DNA of 64,000 bases, from NCBI RefSeq assembly GCF_000022365.1, contig NC_012804.1, positions 868,001 to 932,000 of the forward strand, in the 5' to 3' direction. Below are positions 18,638 through 26,996 of the stretch, one piece after another (within the stretch, counting starts at the first letter, position 1; every line of letters starts with the position of its first letter). The notes beneath the pieces were generated by a model, which saw only the letters and a program-made list of their open reading frames with translations, searched no databases and had not been told where the DNA came from. Position numbers and translations under genes: made by a program. This DNA is from Thermococcus gammatolerans EJ3 (GTDB lineage: Archaea; Methanobacteriota_B; Thermococci; Thermococcales; Thermococcaceae).

Positions 18638-20077
18638 TTATCCTGGTGGTGAGGGATAGTATACTAGGGCCCCATACCAGTGACCAACTGTGACAGTCGG
18701 TTCGGGGGAGGCATGCTTCCTTATGGCTATCCAATCATACTCGCTGGGGGTTCTTCCCGTTATCTGACCGAAGCCGAAGGGCCCACTTGTGACGTACGAG
18801 GGATTCAGGGTGTACCAGACTACAAGAGTTCCATCTTGATACGTATATACTGTACTGTTTGAGTTTACGTAAATTTCGAAGATGCTCCAGGTGTTGAGGG
18901 TGTAGGGATTGTTTATATAATCTAAAACTGTTCCGCTTCCATTTATTATGCTCCTCTTGGTCAGGGCATCGTATTCGTTCAGGTTATTGTCGTACTCTAT
19001 GGTTTCACCATATCCTATCCCGGAGGTTGCATTTATGTAAATCGCGTAAAAAGGACCGGGGGTAAAGCTATTACTCCCAAAGGCAATCCCCCAGTCAGGA
19101 TAAGAGAGACTCGCGTTCATTATGACCTCATAGGAGGAGGGCAGGTTTATTTTTGTCCAGATCCACGTGGAATTCCCATATATCCGGGGATAGAACCATC
19201 CTATTTGATAGACACCGCTCATGTAAAGGATCCCGCCACTCACTGATGGGGTTCCATGAACGTTCCATCTAGTTGTGTTTACGCTGGTTCCATCGAAGTC
19301 ATCGAAGAGCAGGAACGTCCTGTGCGGGTCATTGTAGGATGAGTATGGATTGGTGCCACCGTAGTGCATGCACACCACGACGCTTTCACCCGCTGGTATG
19401 TAGGGAACTTTCACCCAGAGAACGGCGTGCTCATTTGTGGAGTCCAGCTGTTGCACCCAATAATAGAGGGGACTCCCAGTGGATGTGGTAAAATATACGT
19501 TTGTTGAGTTGATATACCCCCAGAGAACGTCAGAGGTTGAGTTGAGGGCAACCTTTATGGTGTAGTTGTAGAGAGGGGCTATACCCGGGTTGTTTACAGC
19601 TATTGGATTGCAGATATCCCCGGCAAACAGTCCCACTCCTATTTTCTTCACCAGAAGCTGGAAACTGCCGGCACCGGAAACGTAGTCTGGTGAATCGAGA
19701 ACGATGTGAATGTCTGAAACGTCGTAGATGCTGACTTGAGTGGATGGGGAGACGTTGATCTCCTCCAAGGCGGGGAGAACCCGTGTCAAAGTTCTGCTCC
19801 AGACTGCTATTAAGGCCCCACTCGAGTTGTAAAGCTTGACGTATATCGTCGTTCCAGCACTCAGGTTGTCGGCGAACATCAGTGTAACGTTCAGAATGTT
19901 ATACGTTGCCGTTGAGATCCAGAAGTAGAAGCCTCCCGAACCCGTAGGGCTGTACACGGGGGTTGTTGAGCTTCCAACCCCCTGAACCTGAACGCTAATG
20001 TTAGGCACGGCTAACCCGAGAACGGCAAGGGCTGTGAGAATGAGCATCAGCACTGTTGCGGATTTTAGGACCCTCAT
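18638..20077 (-). CDS. Secreted DUF2341 protein
   Basis: The 479-aa protein has a signal peptide (MRVLKSATVLMLILTALAVLGLA, residues 1-23), a beta-rich N-terminal domain and a C-terminal DUF2341-like region. The latter has the hallmark WVQQLDSTNEHAVLWVKVPYI, VCMHYGG and FLLFDDFDG, followed by a concanavalin-like fold of about 200 residues. No C-terminal anchor is visible. The same DUF2341 plus concanavalin-like pair occurs inside the giant surface protein at 35.5-44.6 kb. A TATA-like CGTTTTAAGA 24-33 bases upstream implies a leaderless start at ATG 20077. It converges with the epimerase gene with only 3 bases between them. Carbohydrate or surface binding is likely, but unproven. Confidence 0.75.
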   Translation of the reverse strand: MRVLKSATVLMLILTALAVLGLAVPNISVQVQGVGSSTTPVYSPTGSGGFYFWISTATYNILNVTLMFADNLSAGTTIYVKLYNSSGALIAVWSRTLTRVLPALEEINVSPSTQVSIYDVSDIHIVLDSPDYVSGAGSFQLLVKKIGVGLFAGDICNPIAVNNPGIAPLYNYTIKVALNSTSDVLWGYINSTNVYFTTSTGSPLYYWVQQLDSTNEHAVLWVKVPYIPAGESVVVCMHYGGTNPYSSYNDPHRTFLLFDDFDGTSVNTTRWNVHGTPSVSGGILYMSGVYQIGWFYPRIYGNSTWIWTKINLPSSYEVIMNASLSYPDWGIAFGSNSFTPGPFYAIYINATSGIGYGETIEYDNNLNEYDALTKRSIINGSGTVLDYINNPYTLNTWSIFEIYVNSNSTVYTYQDGTLVVWYTLNPSYVTSGPFGFGQITGRTPSEYDWIAIRKHASPEPTVTVGHWYGALVYYPSPPG

Positions 20078-20100
20078 TAATTACGGATATGGCTTGAGGG

Positions 20101-20130
20101 TCTTAAAACGGTTCCCCAAGGTTTATTAAC
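20101..20130. promoter_or_regulatory. Back-to-back promoters
   Basis: Minus-strand CGTTTTAAGA (20101-20110) serves the DUF2341 gene. Plus-strand GTTTATTAAC (20121-20130) serves the HTH-CBS regulator. Both sit about 25 bases from plausible starts. Confidence 0.4.
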
Positions 20131-20163
20131 TAAAAACCCAAGATATAACTGGTGGTCATTACG

Positions 20164-20739
20164 GTGATCATACCCCGGCCCATCGACCCCTCCATCATCA
20201 GGAAGATCAGAAAAGAGCTCGGCATAACTCAGGAAGAGCTCGCCAGAAAAGCTGGGGTTACTCAGGCTTATATAGCGAAGCTTGAGAGCGGCAAAGTCGA
20301 TCCAAGGTTATCAACCTTTAACCGTATTCTCCAGGCCCTTTTGGAGTGCAAGAGGGCACTTCCAAAGGCCAAGGATGTTATGTCCTCGCCCGTCATATCA
20401 GTTAAACCCTATGAGAAAGTTGAGACCGTGATAAAGCTCATGAACTCCCACAACATTTCCCAGATCCCCGTTATAAGTGGGAGCAAGGTCGTTGGTTCGG
20501 TCACCGAGCGCTCACTCGTTCGCCGAAGCCTCGAGTACGAGGACATCTACGACAGGAAGGTTCTGGAGGTAATGGACGAACCCTTCCCAATCGTGAACGA
20601 GGAGGAGGATCTGGAGGTTGTTAAATACCTCCTTGAGGAACACCCGGCGGTTCTCGTTCAGGACAGGACGGGCAGAATCGTGGGGATAATAACAAGGGTT
20701 GATATCTTCAAGGGCAGAACCGCTGCGGAAAGCCTTTAA
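20164..20739 (+). CDS. HTH-CBS transcriptional regulator
   Basis: The 191-aa protein has an N-terminal XRE-type helix-turn-helix ([21 protein letters not shown]...[12 protein letters not shown], in pieces) and two C-terminal CBS motifs ([20 protein letters not shown] and [18 protein letters not shown]). CBS pairs bind adenosyl ligands, so this is likely an energy- or nucleotide-sensing regulator. GTG 20164 is chosen because GGTGG lies 8 bases before it. A leaderless GTG at 20152 is possible, given the TATA at 20121. It is 32 bases upstream of the prefoldin gene. Confidence 0.88.
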   Translation: MIIPRPIDPSIIRKIRKELGITQEELARKAGVTQAYIAKLESGKVDPRLSTFNRILQALLECKRALPKAKDVMSSPVISVKPYEKVETVIKLMNSHNISQIPVISGSKVVGSVTERSLVRRSLEYEDIYDRKVLEVMDEPFPIVNEEEDLEVVKYLLEEHPAVLVQDRTGRIVGIITRVDIFKGRTAAESL

Positions 20740-20771
20740 ACCACCCCTCCCAATTCTCCCAGGTGATTCGA

Positions 20772-21194
20772 ATGGGAGAGAACGTAAAGAAAAGGGAAGA
20801 GCTTGAGAAGCTCGCGTACGAGTATCAGCTCCTTCAGGCTCAGGCTCAGCTGCTGGCCCAGAACCTTGAGCTCCTGACCATTGCGAGGAACGAGCTTAGT
20901 GCCCTTAAGGAGACCCTTGAAGGACTGAAGAACATAGACTCGGAGAATCCCGAGATCCTCGTGCCGATTGGTGGAGGTTCCTTTCTCAAGGGCACCATAT
21001 TGGACAAGGAGCGGGCCGTTGTTAGCATAGGGGCAGGGTATTCCGCGGAGATGCCCCTTGAGAACGCCATAGAACTGATCAATAGGAGGATCAATGAGTA
21101 CGACACTGCGATTCAGAAAACTCAGGAGGCGCTCAGGAGGCTCGACGGGCAGCTCCAGGAGCTGGCAAAGCGCGCTCAGTCACTTGAGAGATGA
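20772..21194 (+). CDS. pfdA: Prefoldin subunit alpha
   Basis: Prefoldin is a hexameric chaperone that hands unfolded proteins to the thermosome. The 140-aa protein has two long coiled coils flanking a beta hairpin: helices at about 1-55 and 95-140, and strands with [13 protein letters not shown] and [14 protein letters not shown] between them. This is the alpha-type arrangement. ATG 20772 follows GGTGATTCGA. The beta subunit is not in this window. Confidence 0.93.
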   Translation: MGENVKKREELEKLAYEYQLLQAQAQLLAQNLELLTIARNELSALKETLEGLKNIDSENPEILVPIGGGSFLKGTILDKERAVVSIGAGYSAEMPLENAIELINRRINEYDTAIQKTQEALRRLDGQLQELAKRAQSLER

Positions 21195-21361
21195 TTTTCC
21201 GTTCTATTTTCAAACCTTTGTAAAAATTTTAATAGTTTCCCGCAAGTGAATCAACAACGTTGGATTTCTCCTAACGGACTGACCAGATATGTAGGCATTT
21301 ATGTAGGTGCATGGTGAATTTCCAAAGAGGTTTTTCTGACCCTGGATATCTTGAACAAAAA

Positions 21362-21376
21362 AGCTTATATATGGCT
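21362..21376 (+). promoter_or_regulatory. Strong TATA-like promoter of a probable RNA gene
   Basis: AGCTTATATATGGC, preceded by an A-rich BRE-like stretch (GAACAAAAAA), is among the best TATA elements in the window. No protein-coding frame begins downstream, so it probably drives the RNA at about 21400. Confidence 0.5.
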
Positions 21377-21399
21377 TTTTCTACCGTTTTGCGATTGAG

Positions 21400-21535
21400 T
21401 AATCCTTAAAATCAAGATATCGATAAAATTGGCGGCGATCCCACCCTTACCGGGGTGGTATGGTCTTGGTGGATCAAATAAGGGGGCTAAAACTCACGAT
21501 CTGTTAGAATAACGAAAGCTTAAGTGCGGCTTTTT
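21400..21535 (+). ncRNA. Candidate structured non-coding RNA
   Basis: The approximately 350-base gap between pfdA and the phosphoesterase holds no open frame on the plus strand. It has a GC-rich block at 21431-21492 in an otherwise AT-rich stretch. Its centre can fold as a tight hairpin, CCACCC with GGGGTGG around a short loop. The alternative is a longer stem in which GATCCCACC pairs with GGTGGATC with one bulge. A strong TATA box sits about 30 bases before it, and an AAAGC/GCTTT hairpin plus T-rich run (about 21515-21548) could end it. It resembles in kind the GC-rich RNAs (Hgc family) known from Pyrococcus. I cannot confirm identity with any of them. Confidence 0.55.
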
Positions 21536-21547
21536 GTTTGCTTTTGT

Positions 21548-22204
21548 CTATCCTTTCATTCGTATTTTTCCGAGGTAAACCCCCTCGGGTAGAAAAATGT
21601 CAATATATTCAACGTCCCTCAGGAATGGGACCATTTTTAGACCCTCCTCAAGGGGAAATCCATCTATGTAAGGGTTCACAGTTGGGAGTATGAGGTAACT
21701 CCCCGTTCGCGCGAAGACCTTTACTTTTCTTTTGGCCCCACCGGCCTTGAACACGTACGCAGGATGGATGTGCCCGAGGTAAATTTCAGCGAATTTGCCC
21801 TTCGGAAGTTGAGTGTGGCCGTGGAGGAACAGCATATCGTCTAGGACAAAATATTGAACAACCTCGACATTCCTGAAGGGTTTAACGGCCTCTTCTATCC
21901 GGCCATCATGATTTCCCTTTGTGATGACCGTTGGGATCCCCTTGAGCTCCGAAAAGAACTCCATGAGAATCTTTTTGAGTCCAAAAGGGAGACCTAATGG
22001 TTCCTTCACGTCCCCGAGAATTATTAGAAGGTCGGGATCTTCTTCCGCGATGAACCGGGCGAGGGCATGCTCAAACCTCGTTCTGATCCTTAATCCCCTG
22101 GAGAGCTCGAATCCGATGTGGAGATCCGCGAGAACGAGGGTTCTTCCCCTGGAGGTCTGGAGTTCAAGTGAAAGGTCATTGAAAGAAAAGGGAGAAACCC
22201 CCAT
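21548..22204 (-). CDS. Metallophosphoesterase, COG1407-like
   Basis: The 218-aa protein has the five metal-binding motifs of calcineurin-like phosphoesterases in order: LADLHIG, LGDVKE, KGNHDGR, FLHGHTQ and LGHIHPAY. The early position of the first motif and the short length match the archaeal COG1407 group, often found next to DNA repair or helicase genes. Here the upstream neighbour is the L41e gene. ATG 22204 follows CGGTGGTTAT. Longer in-frame starts would read through the L41e gene in another frame and are rejected. The substrate is unknown. Confidence 0.88.
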   Translation of the reverse strand: MGVSPFSFNDLSLELQTSRGRTLVLADLHIGFELSRGLRIRTRFEHALARFIAEEDPDLLIILGDVKEPLGLPFGLKKILMEFFSELKGIPTVITKGNHDGRIEEAVKPFRNVEVVQYFVLDDMLFLHGHTQLPKGKFAEIYLGHIHPAYVFKAGGAKRKVKVFARTGSYLILPTVNPYIDGFPLEEGLKMVPFLRDVEYIDIFLPEGVYLGKIRMKG

Positions 22205-22227
22205 ATAACCACCGAAGGGAAGAGGGG

Positions 22228-22341
22228 TCAGATGAGACCGCGCTCTTTCTTCCTCTGTCTCTTGAGCCTGCGTATTCTCTTCTTGATCCACTTCCACCTC
22301 ATCCTGCCCTTCTTCTTCCACTTCCTTGGACGCCTCTTCAT
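22228..22341 (-). CDS. rpl41e: Ribosomal protein L41e
   Basis: This 37-codon gene encodes [19 protein letters not shown], then [18 protein letters not shown]. More than half of the residues are Lys or Arg, and the pattern is that of the tiny archaeal/eukaryotic large-subunit protein L41e. The ATG at 22341 has GGTGACGATC directly before it. A TATA-like GCTTAAAAAC lies about 30-45 bases upstream. The stop is 24 bases before the start of the phosphoesterase, so the two are probably co-transcribed. It is easily missed because of its length. Confidence 0.93.
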
Positions 22342-22676
22342 GATCGTCACCAGCTCCGGGTTCCCGGGAGGGTTTTTAAGCTTTTTCCCTTTGACTCCCT
22401 CTTCCGCTTCCTTACTGGTCTCTAAACTGAAAAAAGCCGCTCATCTGTCCTTTCATGAATTCTCGCATAAACGCCTATTTAAAGGCTCTACTCTAGATTT
22501 AGGGAATAAAAACCATCGATAATCATTAGTGCGTTGGAATTCAAAACGCATTGGTGATTTAAGACCGAGATATTATCTAAAAATGTGATTTGCCAGATTA
22601 AAACCATTTTCTAAACCTCATCTTGTCCACGACAACTTTATTTACTCCAATCACATAGGTGCTCAAGGTGGGAGAA
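22342..22676. other. Intergenic region with two divergent promoters
   Basis: This stretch of about 335 bases holds the L41e promoter (minus strand, GCTTAAAAAC around 22371-22387) and the nitrilase promoter (plus strand, AACTTTATTT around 22635-22644). A small inverted repeat TGCGTT...AACGCA lies near 22529-22549. No open frame, tRNA or clear RNA motif was found in it. Confidence 0.4.
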
Positions 22677-23468
22677 ATGGTAAAGGTCGCTTTTGGCCAG
22701 ATGAGACCCGTGCTGCTCGATCCAGAGGCCAACTACTCCAGGGCGGAGAGACTGGTAGCTGAAGCCGCCGAGAACGAAGTCCGGCTCATTGTTCTTCCTG
22801 AGCTCTTTGATACTGGCTATAATTTCAAAAACAGGGCTGAGGTTGAGGAAGTTGCCTCCCCCATACCTGATGGTAAAACGACCCGCTTTCTCGTACGCCT
22901 TGCGAGGCGGTACAGGATATTCATAATTGCTGGAACGGCAGAAAAAGATCGCTTCGGCAGGCTTTACAACTCCGCAGTCATAGTCGGTCCGACCGGCTAC
23001 ATCGGAAGGTACCGAAAAGTTCACCTCTTTGCCCGGGAGAAGGAGTTCTTCGAGCCGGGAAACCTCGGGTTTGAGGTCTTTAACCTCGGCTTTGTCCGAG
23101 TGGGGGTTATGATATGCTTTGACTGGTTCTTCCCGGAGAGTGCCAGAACCCTTGCCCTAAAGGGGGCCGAGATAATAGCCCATCCAGCCAACTTGGTTAT
23201 GCCCTACGCTCCTAGGGCCATGCCGATAAGGGCCCTTGAGAACAGGGTCTACACGATAACCGCGGATCGTGTGGGTGAGGAAAGGGGCCTCAGGTTCATC
23301 GGTAGAAGTCAGATAAATTCGCCTCTGGCCGAGACCCTGGTGGAGGGGAGCGAGGACGGGGAGGAGGTTGGAATAGCGGAGATAGACCTGAGTCTTGCCC
23401 GGAACAAGAGGCTCAACGACTACAACGACGTTTTCAGGGACAGGAGGCCCGAATATTACGCCCGGTGA
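22677..23468 (+). CDS. Carbon-nitrogen hydrolase (nitrilase superfamily)
   Basis: The 263-aa protein has the Glu-Lys-Cys triad: E42 in VLPELFDTGY, K114 in YRKVHLF and C147 in VMICFDWFFPE. Length and sequence character match the P. abyssi nitrilase, a thermostable enzyme acting on small aliphatic nitriles, though amidase activity is as likely. ATG 22677 follows AAGGTGGGAGAA. A TATA element lies about 35 bases upstream. It ends with a 13-bp convergent overlap with a methyltransferase gene. Confidence 0.9.
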   Translation: MVKVAFGQMRPVLLDPEANYSRAERLVAEAAENEVRLIVLPELFDTGYNFKNRAEVEEVASPIPDGKTTRFLVRLARRYRIFIIAGTAEKDRFGRLYNSAVIVGPTGYIGRYRKVHLFAREKEFFEPGNLGFEVFNLGFVRVGVMICFDWFFPESARTLALKGAEIIAHPANLVMPYAPRAMPIRALENRVYTITADRVGEERGLRFIGRSQINSPLAETLVEGSEDGEEVGIAEIDLSLARNKRLNDYNDVFRDRRPEYYAR

Positions 23469-24226
23469 GGGAAGGCACCGTAGACAACATCGTCCACCCC
23501 AACGATTCCGTGTTCATTCTTTGAAACGATACCAACCCTCTCAAAGGCCATCGAGACCATTCCCGCAATTCCTGCTAGGTCCCAGAGTCTGATCTCGGCC
23601 CTCTCAACGGGCTCCCAGCCGGGAAGTTTGTAAAATCCAACGAGCATAGTGCCGTTCTTTCGTGAGTATCCTTCGTCGAGGGAGACCAGCGTCCAGTCAT
23701 CGCCCCGTGCCTCGACGTGGGGACTGCGATACCTTCCCCTGTAGAATAGCCTCTCGAAGTTGTCTGTTTCCTCTATCAGGAACACCCCATCATGGCCCAG
23801 AGCTTTCGCGACCCTCCGAAAGAGTTCCGCCGCCTGAAACGGGTTGAAGTGAGCCATACTGTGCCCCCAAAGCAGGGCAACATCGAAGTCCCTCAGCTTT
23901 GGGAGCTCTGTGAGGCAGTCCCCGACGATTCCAATGACTTCCCTCTCACCCGACAGCCATTCCTCAACCAGGAGGAGGTCCTCCTTTCTTTTTTCAATAA
24001 GGGTCAGCGAGGCCTCTATGCCCCACTCGGTGAGGGTCTCCAAGAGAGCGGCCCCGGCTATCCCGGTTCCAGCGCACAGGTCAAGAACTCTGAGCTCCCT
24101 CTTTCTGGGTACGAGTTTCTCTTTGAGGGCCCAGTTAAAGAAACTCCTTATCGCCACGTACCTCTTCTGGGCAATCTCGCTGGACGGATCCATAGGCAAT
24201 CTCATGTAATCGTAGAGGGAAGCCAT
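23456..24226 (-). CDS. SAM-dependent methyltransferase
   Basis: The 256-aa protein has the class I methyltransferase core: VLDLCAGTGIAGAAL (motif I), TLIEKRKEDL (end of strand 2), DFDVALLWGHSMAHF (motif II region) and HDGVFLIEE. The N-terminal approximately 45 residues are helical. The substrate cannot be inferred. It lies alone on the minus strand, 38 bases downstream of the proline dehydrogenase beta gene, and may share its transcript. Confidence 0.82.
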   Translation of the reverse strand: MASLYDYMRLPMDPSSEIAQKRYVAIRSFFNWALKEKLVPRKRELRVLDLCAGTGIAGAALLETLTEWGIEASLTLIEKRKEDLLLVEEWLSGEREVIGIVGDCLTELPKLRDFDVALLWGHSMAHFNPFQAAELFRRVAKALGHDGVFLIEETDNFERLFYRGRYRSPHVEARGDDWTLVSLDEGYSRKNGTMLVGFYKLPGWEPVERAEIRLWDLAGIAGMVSMAFERVGIVSKNEHGIVGVDDVVYGAFPHRA

Positions 24227-24264
24227 AAAACCACCGGGTAAATTTGGAAAGAAGGGTTAAAAAC

Positions 24265-25425
24265 TCAACCCATCTGAAGAGCCTGCCCGCGGAGTTCACC
24301 GCGCTCGAAGCGGTACGGGTCGTACCACTCGACCGGCAGGTCGGTCTTGCCCTTGGTAATCAGGTCCGCTACCATCTCTGCCACTGCTGGGGCCATCATG
24401 AAGCCGTGCCCGCTGAAGCCGGCGGCAATGTAGTAGTCGCTCAGCTCCTCAATTTTCCCTATCGCGGGGTTGCTGTCGGGAGTTTTGGCGTAGTAGCCGG
24501 CCCACGTCCTCAATATTAGGAGCTCCCTCAAAGCGGGGATAATCTTGGTGAAGTAGTAGCTCACCTCGCGGAGGAACTCGTAGGTTGGATTGAGGTCGTA
24601 GGTTGGCCCGAGCTCGTAGCCGACCCCACCGACGACGCCACCGTGTGAGGTCTGGGTGAGGTATGCATGCCCGTACTTGAAGGAGATGACCATCGGCCTG
24701 ATGGTTCCCTTCTTTATTGGTTGAGTTATTACCGCCTGGTGCTTGTAGGGCTCTATTGGAATCCTCACGCTTATCCCTGCCATCGCATTGATGAGCTTGG
24801 CCCAGGCGTTGGTCGCGTTGACCACTATCCCCGTTTTTATGACCCCTCTACTCGTCTTCAGCCCCTTAATCTCGCCGTTCTCGATTATGAAGTCCTTGAC
24901 CTCGGTATACTCGACGAGCTTTGCCCCAAACTCCTCGGCCTTTATGGCGAACTTTGCCGTTGACGTGAAGGGGCTCGCCTTTCCGTCCGTGGGGTTCCAG
25001 GACGCGGCAATAACCTCGCTGATGTCGAGGAGCGGGACTATCTCCTTGGCTTCCTCGGGCGTTATGAGCCTCGTCGGAACGCCGAAGCGGTTCTGTATCG
25101 CGATGTTGCGCTTGAAGGTTTCCACTTCCTCATCGTCGTAGAGCAGGAAGAGGTAGCCCGTCTGCTCGAAGGGGAAGTCGTACTCCTCACTATAGCGCTT
25201 CCACAGCTCGACCGAGCGCTTCATAACCTGGACGTTGGCCTCGTCGTTGAACTGCTGTCTTATGCCCGTTCCGCAGCGGAAGGTAGAGCCCGAACCTATG
25301 AAACGCTTCTCTATGACCGTAACCTCCTCACCGCGCTTGGCCAATTCGTGCGCTATCGTAACGCCGACTATTCCGCCACCGATAATCGTTATCTCGCTCC
25401 TCTCAGGGAGTTCCTTCGTCGGCAT
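24265..25425 (-). CDS. FAD-dependent L-proline dehydrogenase beta subunit-like oxidoreductase
   Basis: The 386-aa DAO-family flavoprotein starts with the dinucleotide motif ITIIGGGIVGVTIAHEL and VTVIEKR, then the RCGTGIRQQF segment. It ends with GFSGHGFMMAPAVAEMVADL, as in sarcosine oxidase beta, glycine oxidase and proline dehydrogenase beta. Immediately upstream is an alpha-type subunit, and upstream of that a sodium/proline-type symporter. This matches the dye-linked L-proline dehydrogenase (alpha4-beta4, PDH1 type) of Thermococcales. ATG 25425 follows GGAGGGATTGAAG, which lies in the last codons of the alpha gene. The substrate could also be another N-alkyl amino acid. Confidence 0.85.
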   Translation of the reverse strand: MPTKELPERSEITIIGGGIVGVTIAHELAKRGEEVTVIEKRFIGSGSTFRCGTGIRQQFNDEANVQVMKRSVELWKRYSEEYDFPFEQTGYLFLLYDDEEVETFKRNIAIQNRFGVPTRLITPEEAKEIVPLLDISEVIAASWNPTDGKASPFTSTAKFAIKAEEFGAKLVEYTEVKDFIIENGEIKGLKTSRGVIKTGIVVNATNAWAKLINAMAGISVRIPIEPYKHQAVITQPIKKGTIRPMVISFKYGHAYLTQTSHGGVVGGVGYELGPTYDLNPTYEFLREVSYYFTKIIPALRELLILRTWAGYYAKTPDSNPAIGKIEELSDYYIAAGFSGHGFMMAPAVAEMVADLITKGKTDLPVEWYDPYRFERGELRGQALQMG

Positions 25426-25427
25426 CT

Positions 25428-26906
25428 TCAATCCCTCCTCGCGGGAACCTTCATCTTGACGTTCTTAATTGGCGGTCTCGCGACGGGAATGTCAAGTTTA
25501 TCCATCGGCGTTCCGGTTCTCTGGGAGACCACCACTGCACCGTTGAAGAGGCAGAAGCGTCCCTGACAGAAGCCCATCGCAAGGTGTGTCAGCCTTTTGA
25601 TTATCTGGAGGTCGGTGATGCCGGACTTCACCACGTCGTCGACCTTTCTCAGCGTCACGTCGCAGCCGCAGATGTGAACGTCTTGGCTGTTAAACTCATC
25701 CAATGGAAGCCTGTGGACTGGAACGGCTATCGGCTCGTAGTTCTTGAGCCTCTCCTCGTAGACGCACGGCTCGGCCTCAAAGCCGAACTCCCTGAGGATG
25801 TAAGCGCCGACGAGTCTTCCCTCGAGGTAGTTCGCGTAGTGGGGCTTTATTGAAACCGCACTGCCTGCAACGTAGATTCCCTCGCGGATTCTGTGGTTCG
25901 AGTCAATTACGGGCCTGTAGTAACCGCGCTTGAAGTAAAGCCTTCCCCCCGCCTGGGTTATGGGGTTTATATCGGGCCTCCTGCCGTCGGACATGATGAC
26001 GGCATCAACGTCGTAAACGATACCGTTTGCATCTATGAGCCTCTCGACCTTCTCGTTCCCTTCAACGCGCTTCGGGTTGGGCACGACGACGTACTCAATC
26101 CCCCAGCGGTCGAGCTCGGCCGTTATCTCCTCGGGAAACGCTCCAACGACGGCAACCTTCCTTCCAGGAGCCACTCCCCAGACGTTCATAACCTCGAGCG
26201 CGTCGCTCCTCCTGAAGACGCCGGGGTAGTCGTTGTTCTCGAAGAGCATGATGTTGTCAACCGCTCCGGTAGCTAAAACCACGCGCTTGGCGAGAATTTC
26301 AATCAGCTGGTCACCCCTCACTATCGGCACGAGGAAGTATTCACCCTTGTCAAAAACTCCAATGGCGACGCTCTTCAGGAAGACGCGGGTGTTCTCAGGC
26401 AAATCAGAGAGCTCATTCAGGGCCTCTTTGGGGTCTCCAAAGCCCTCCTGCTCGACGCCCTTGAGCTTTAAGTCCCCACCGAGCCAGCCCCTCTCCTCGA
26501 TTATCGCTGTCGTAAGCCTTCCGCCGATTTCCTTGACGACGCCGAGACCAGCCGGACCGGCGCCGATAACGGCCACGTCAACCACGTACTGAAGAACGGG
26601 CTTACCTTCATCAATTTCCACGTTCTCCTGGAAATCGTCGTAGCCTTGCCTTTCGAGCCTCATACCGTCCTTTACAGCGGTTTTCCTCGCGTTGACGTTC
26701 TTGACGCCGTTGACGACCATCGGGACGGGGCCAAAGGTGAAGGCACCTCTCCTTCTTCCCCCCGTGCTCGTCGTGAGCCAGTATATGCCGTTCGCGAGCA
26801 GGGCAACGGTAACTTTCTCTCCCTCGTATGCCTCAAGGGGTTGCCCCTCAAAGTAAATCGTGACTCTCTTAGAAGGGTCCTTTTCAGTTAGGTCGAGCGG
26901 TCTCAT
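25428..26906 (-). CDS. L-proline dehydrogenase alpha subunit-like flavoprotein
   Basis: The 492-aa protein has an N-terminal domain like the 2Fe-2S domain of sarcosine oxidase alpha but without its cysteines. A pyridine nucleotide-disulfide oxidoreductase-like core follows (AVIGAGPAGLGVV, VVLATGAVDN, KVAVVGAFPEE, GIYVAGSA). The C-terminal Cys-rich domain (HICGCDVTLR and GFCQGRFC) should carry a [2Fe-2S] cluster. It would pass electrons from the beta subunit to an acceptor. ATG 26906 follows GGGGTGGGAGC. Two minus-strand TATA-like elements lie 35-60 bases upstream, so the pair can be transcribed separately from putP. Confidence 0.85.
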   Translation of the reverse strand: MRPLDLTEKDPSKRVTIYFEGQPLEAYEGEKVTVALLANGIYWLTTSTGGRRRGAFTFGPVPMVVNGVKNVNARKTAVKDGMRLERQGYDDFQENVEIDEGKPVLQYVVDVAVIGAGPAGLGVVKEIGGRLTTAIIEERGWLGGDLKLKGVEQEGFGDPKEALNELSDLPENTRVFLKSVAIGVFDKGEYFLVPIVRGDQLIEILAKRVVLATGAVDNIMLFENNDYPGVFRRSDALEVMNVWGVAPGRKVAVVGAFPEEITAELDRWGIEYVVVPNPKRVEGNEKVERLIDANGIVYDVDAVIMSDGRRPDINPITQAGGRLYFKRGYYRPVIDSNHRIREGIYVAGSAVSIKPHYANYLEGRLVGAYILREFGFEAEPCVYEERLKNYEPIAVPVHRLPLDEFNSQDVHICGCDVTLRKVDDVVKSGITDLQIIKRLTHLAMGFCQGRFCLFNGAVVVSQRTGTPMDKLDIPVARPPIKNVKMKVPARRD

Positions 26907-26940
26907 GCTCCCACCCCGAAAATTTTCCGGTCGCGTTCGA

Positions 26941-26995
26941 CCTTATACACCAATGCTTATAAACGTTAGGTTGTCCAAAAATGGTTAAAAAAGGA
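26941..26995 (-). promoter_or_regulatory. putP terminator and dehydrogenase promoter
   Basis: On the minus strand the putP stop is followed by CCTTTTTTAACC, a likely T-run terminator. Then come TATA-like GTTTATAAGC (about 26955-26964) and GTGTATAAGG (26941-26950), which precede the dehydrogenase alpha start. Confidence 0.45.
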
Positions 26996-26996
26996 A

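Noticed and set aside
21195-21400. Possible C/D box guide RNA (CTGA motifs near 21275 and 21335)
   Set aside because: No matching RUGAUGA C box or C'/D' pair at the right spacing was found.
22204-22321. A longer phosphoesterase N-terminus
   Set aside because: It would be the L41e gene read in another frame; the sequence [12 protein letters not shown] is a shadow of the basic L41e codons.
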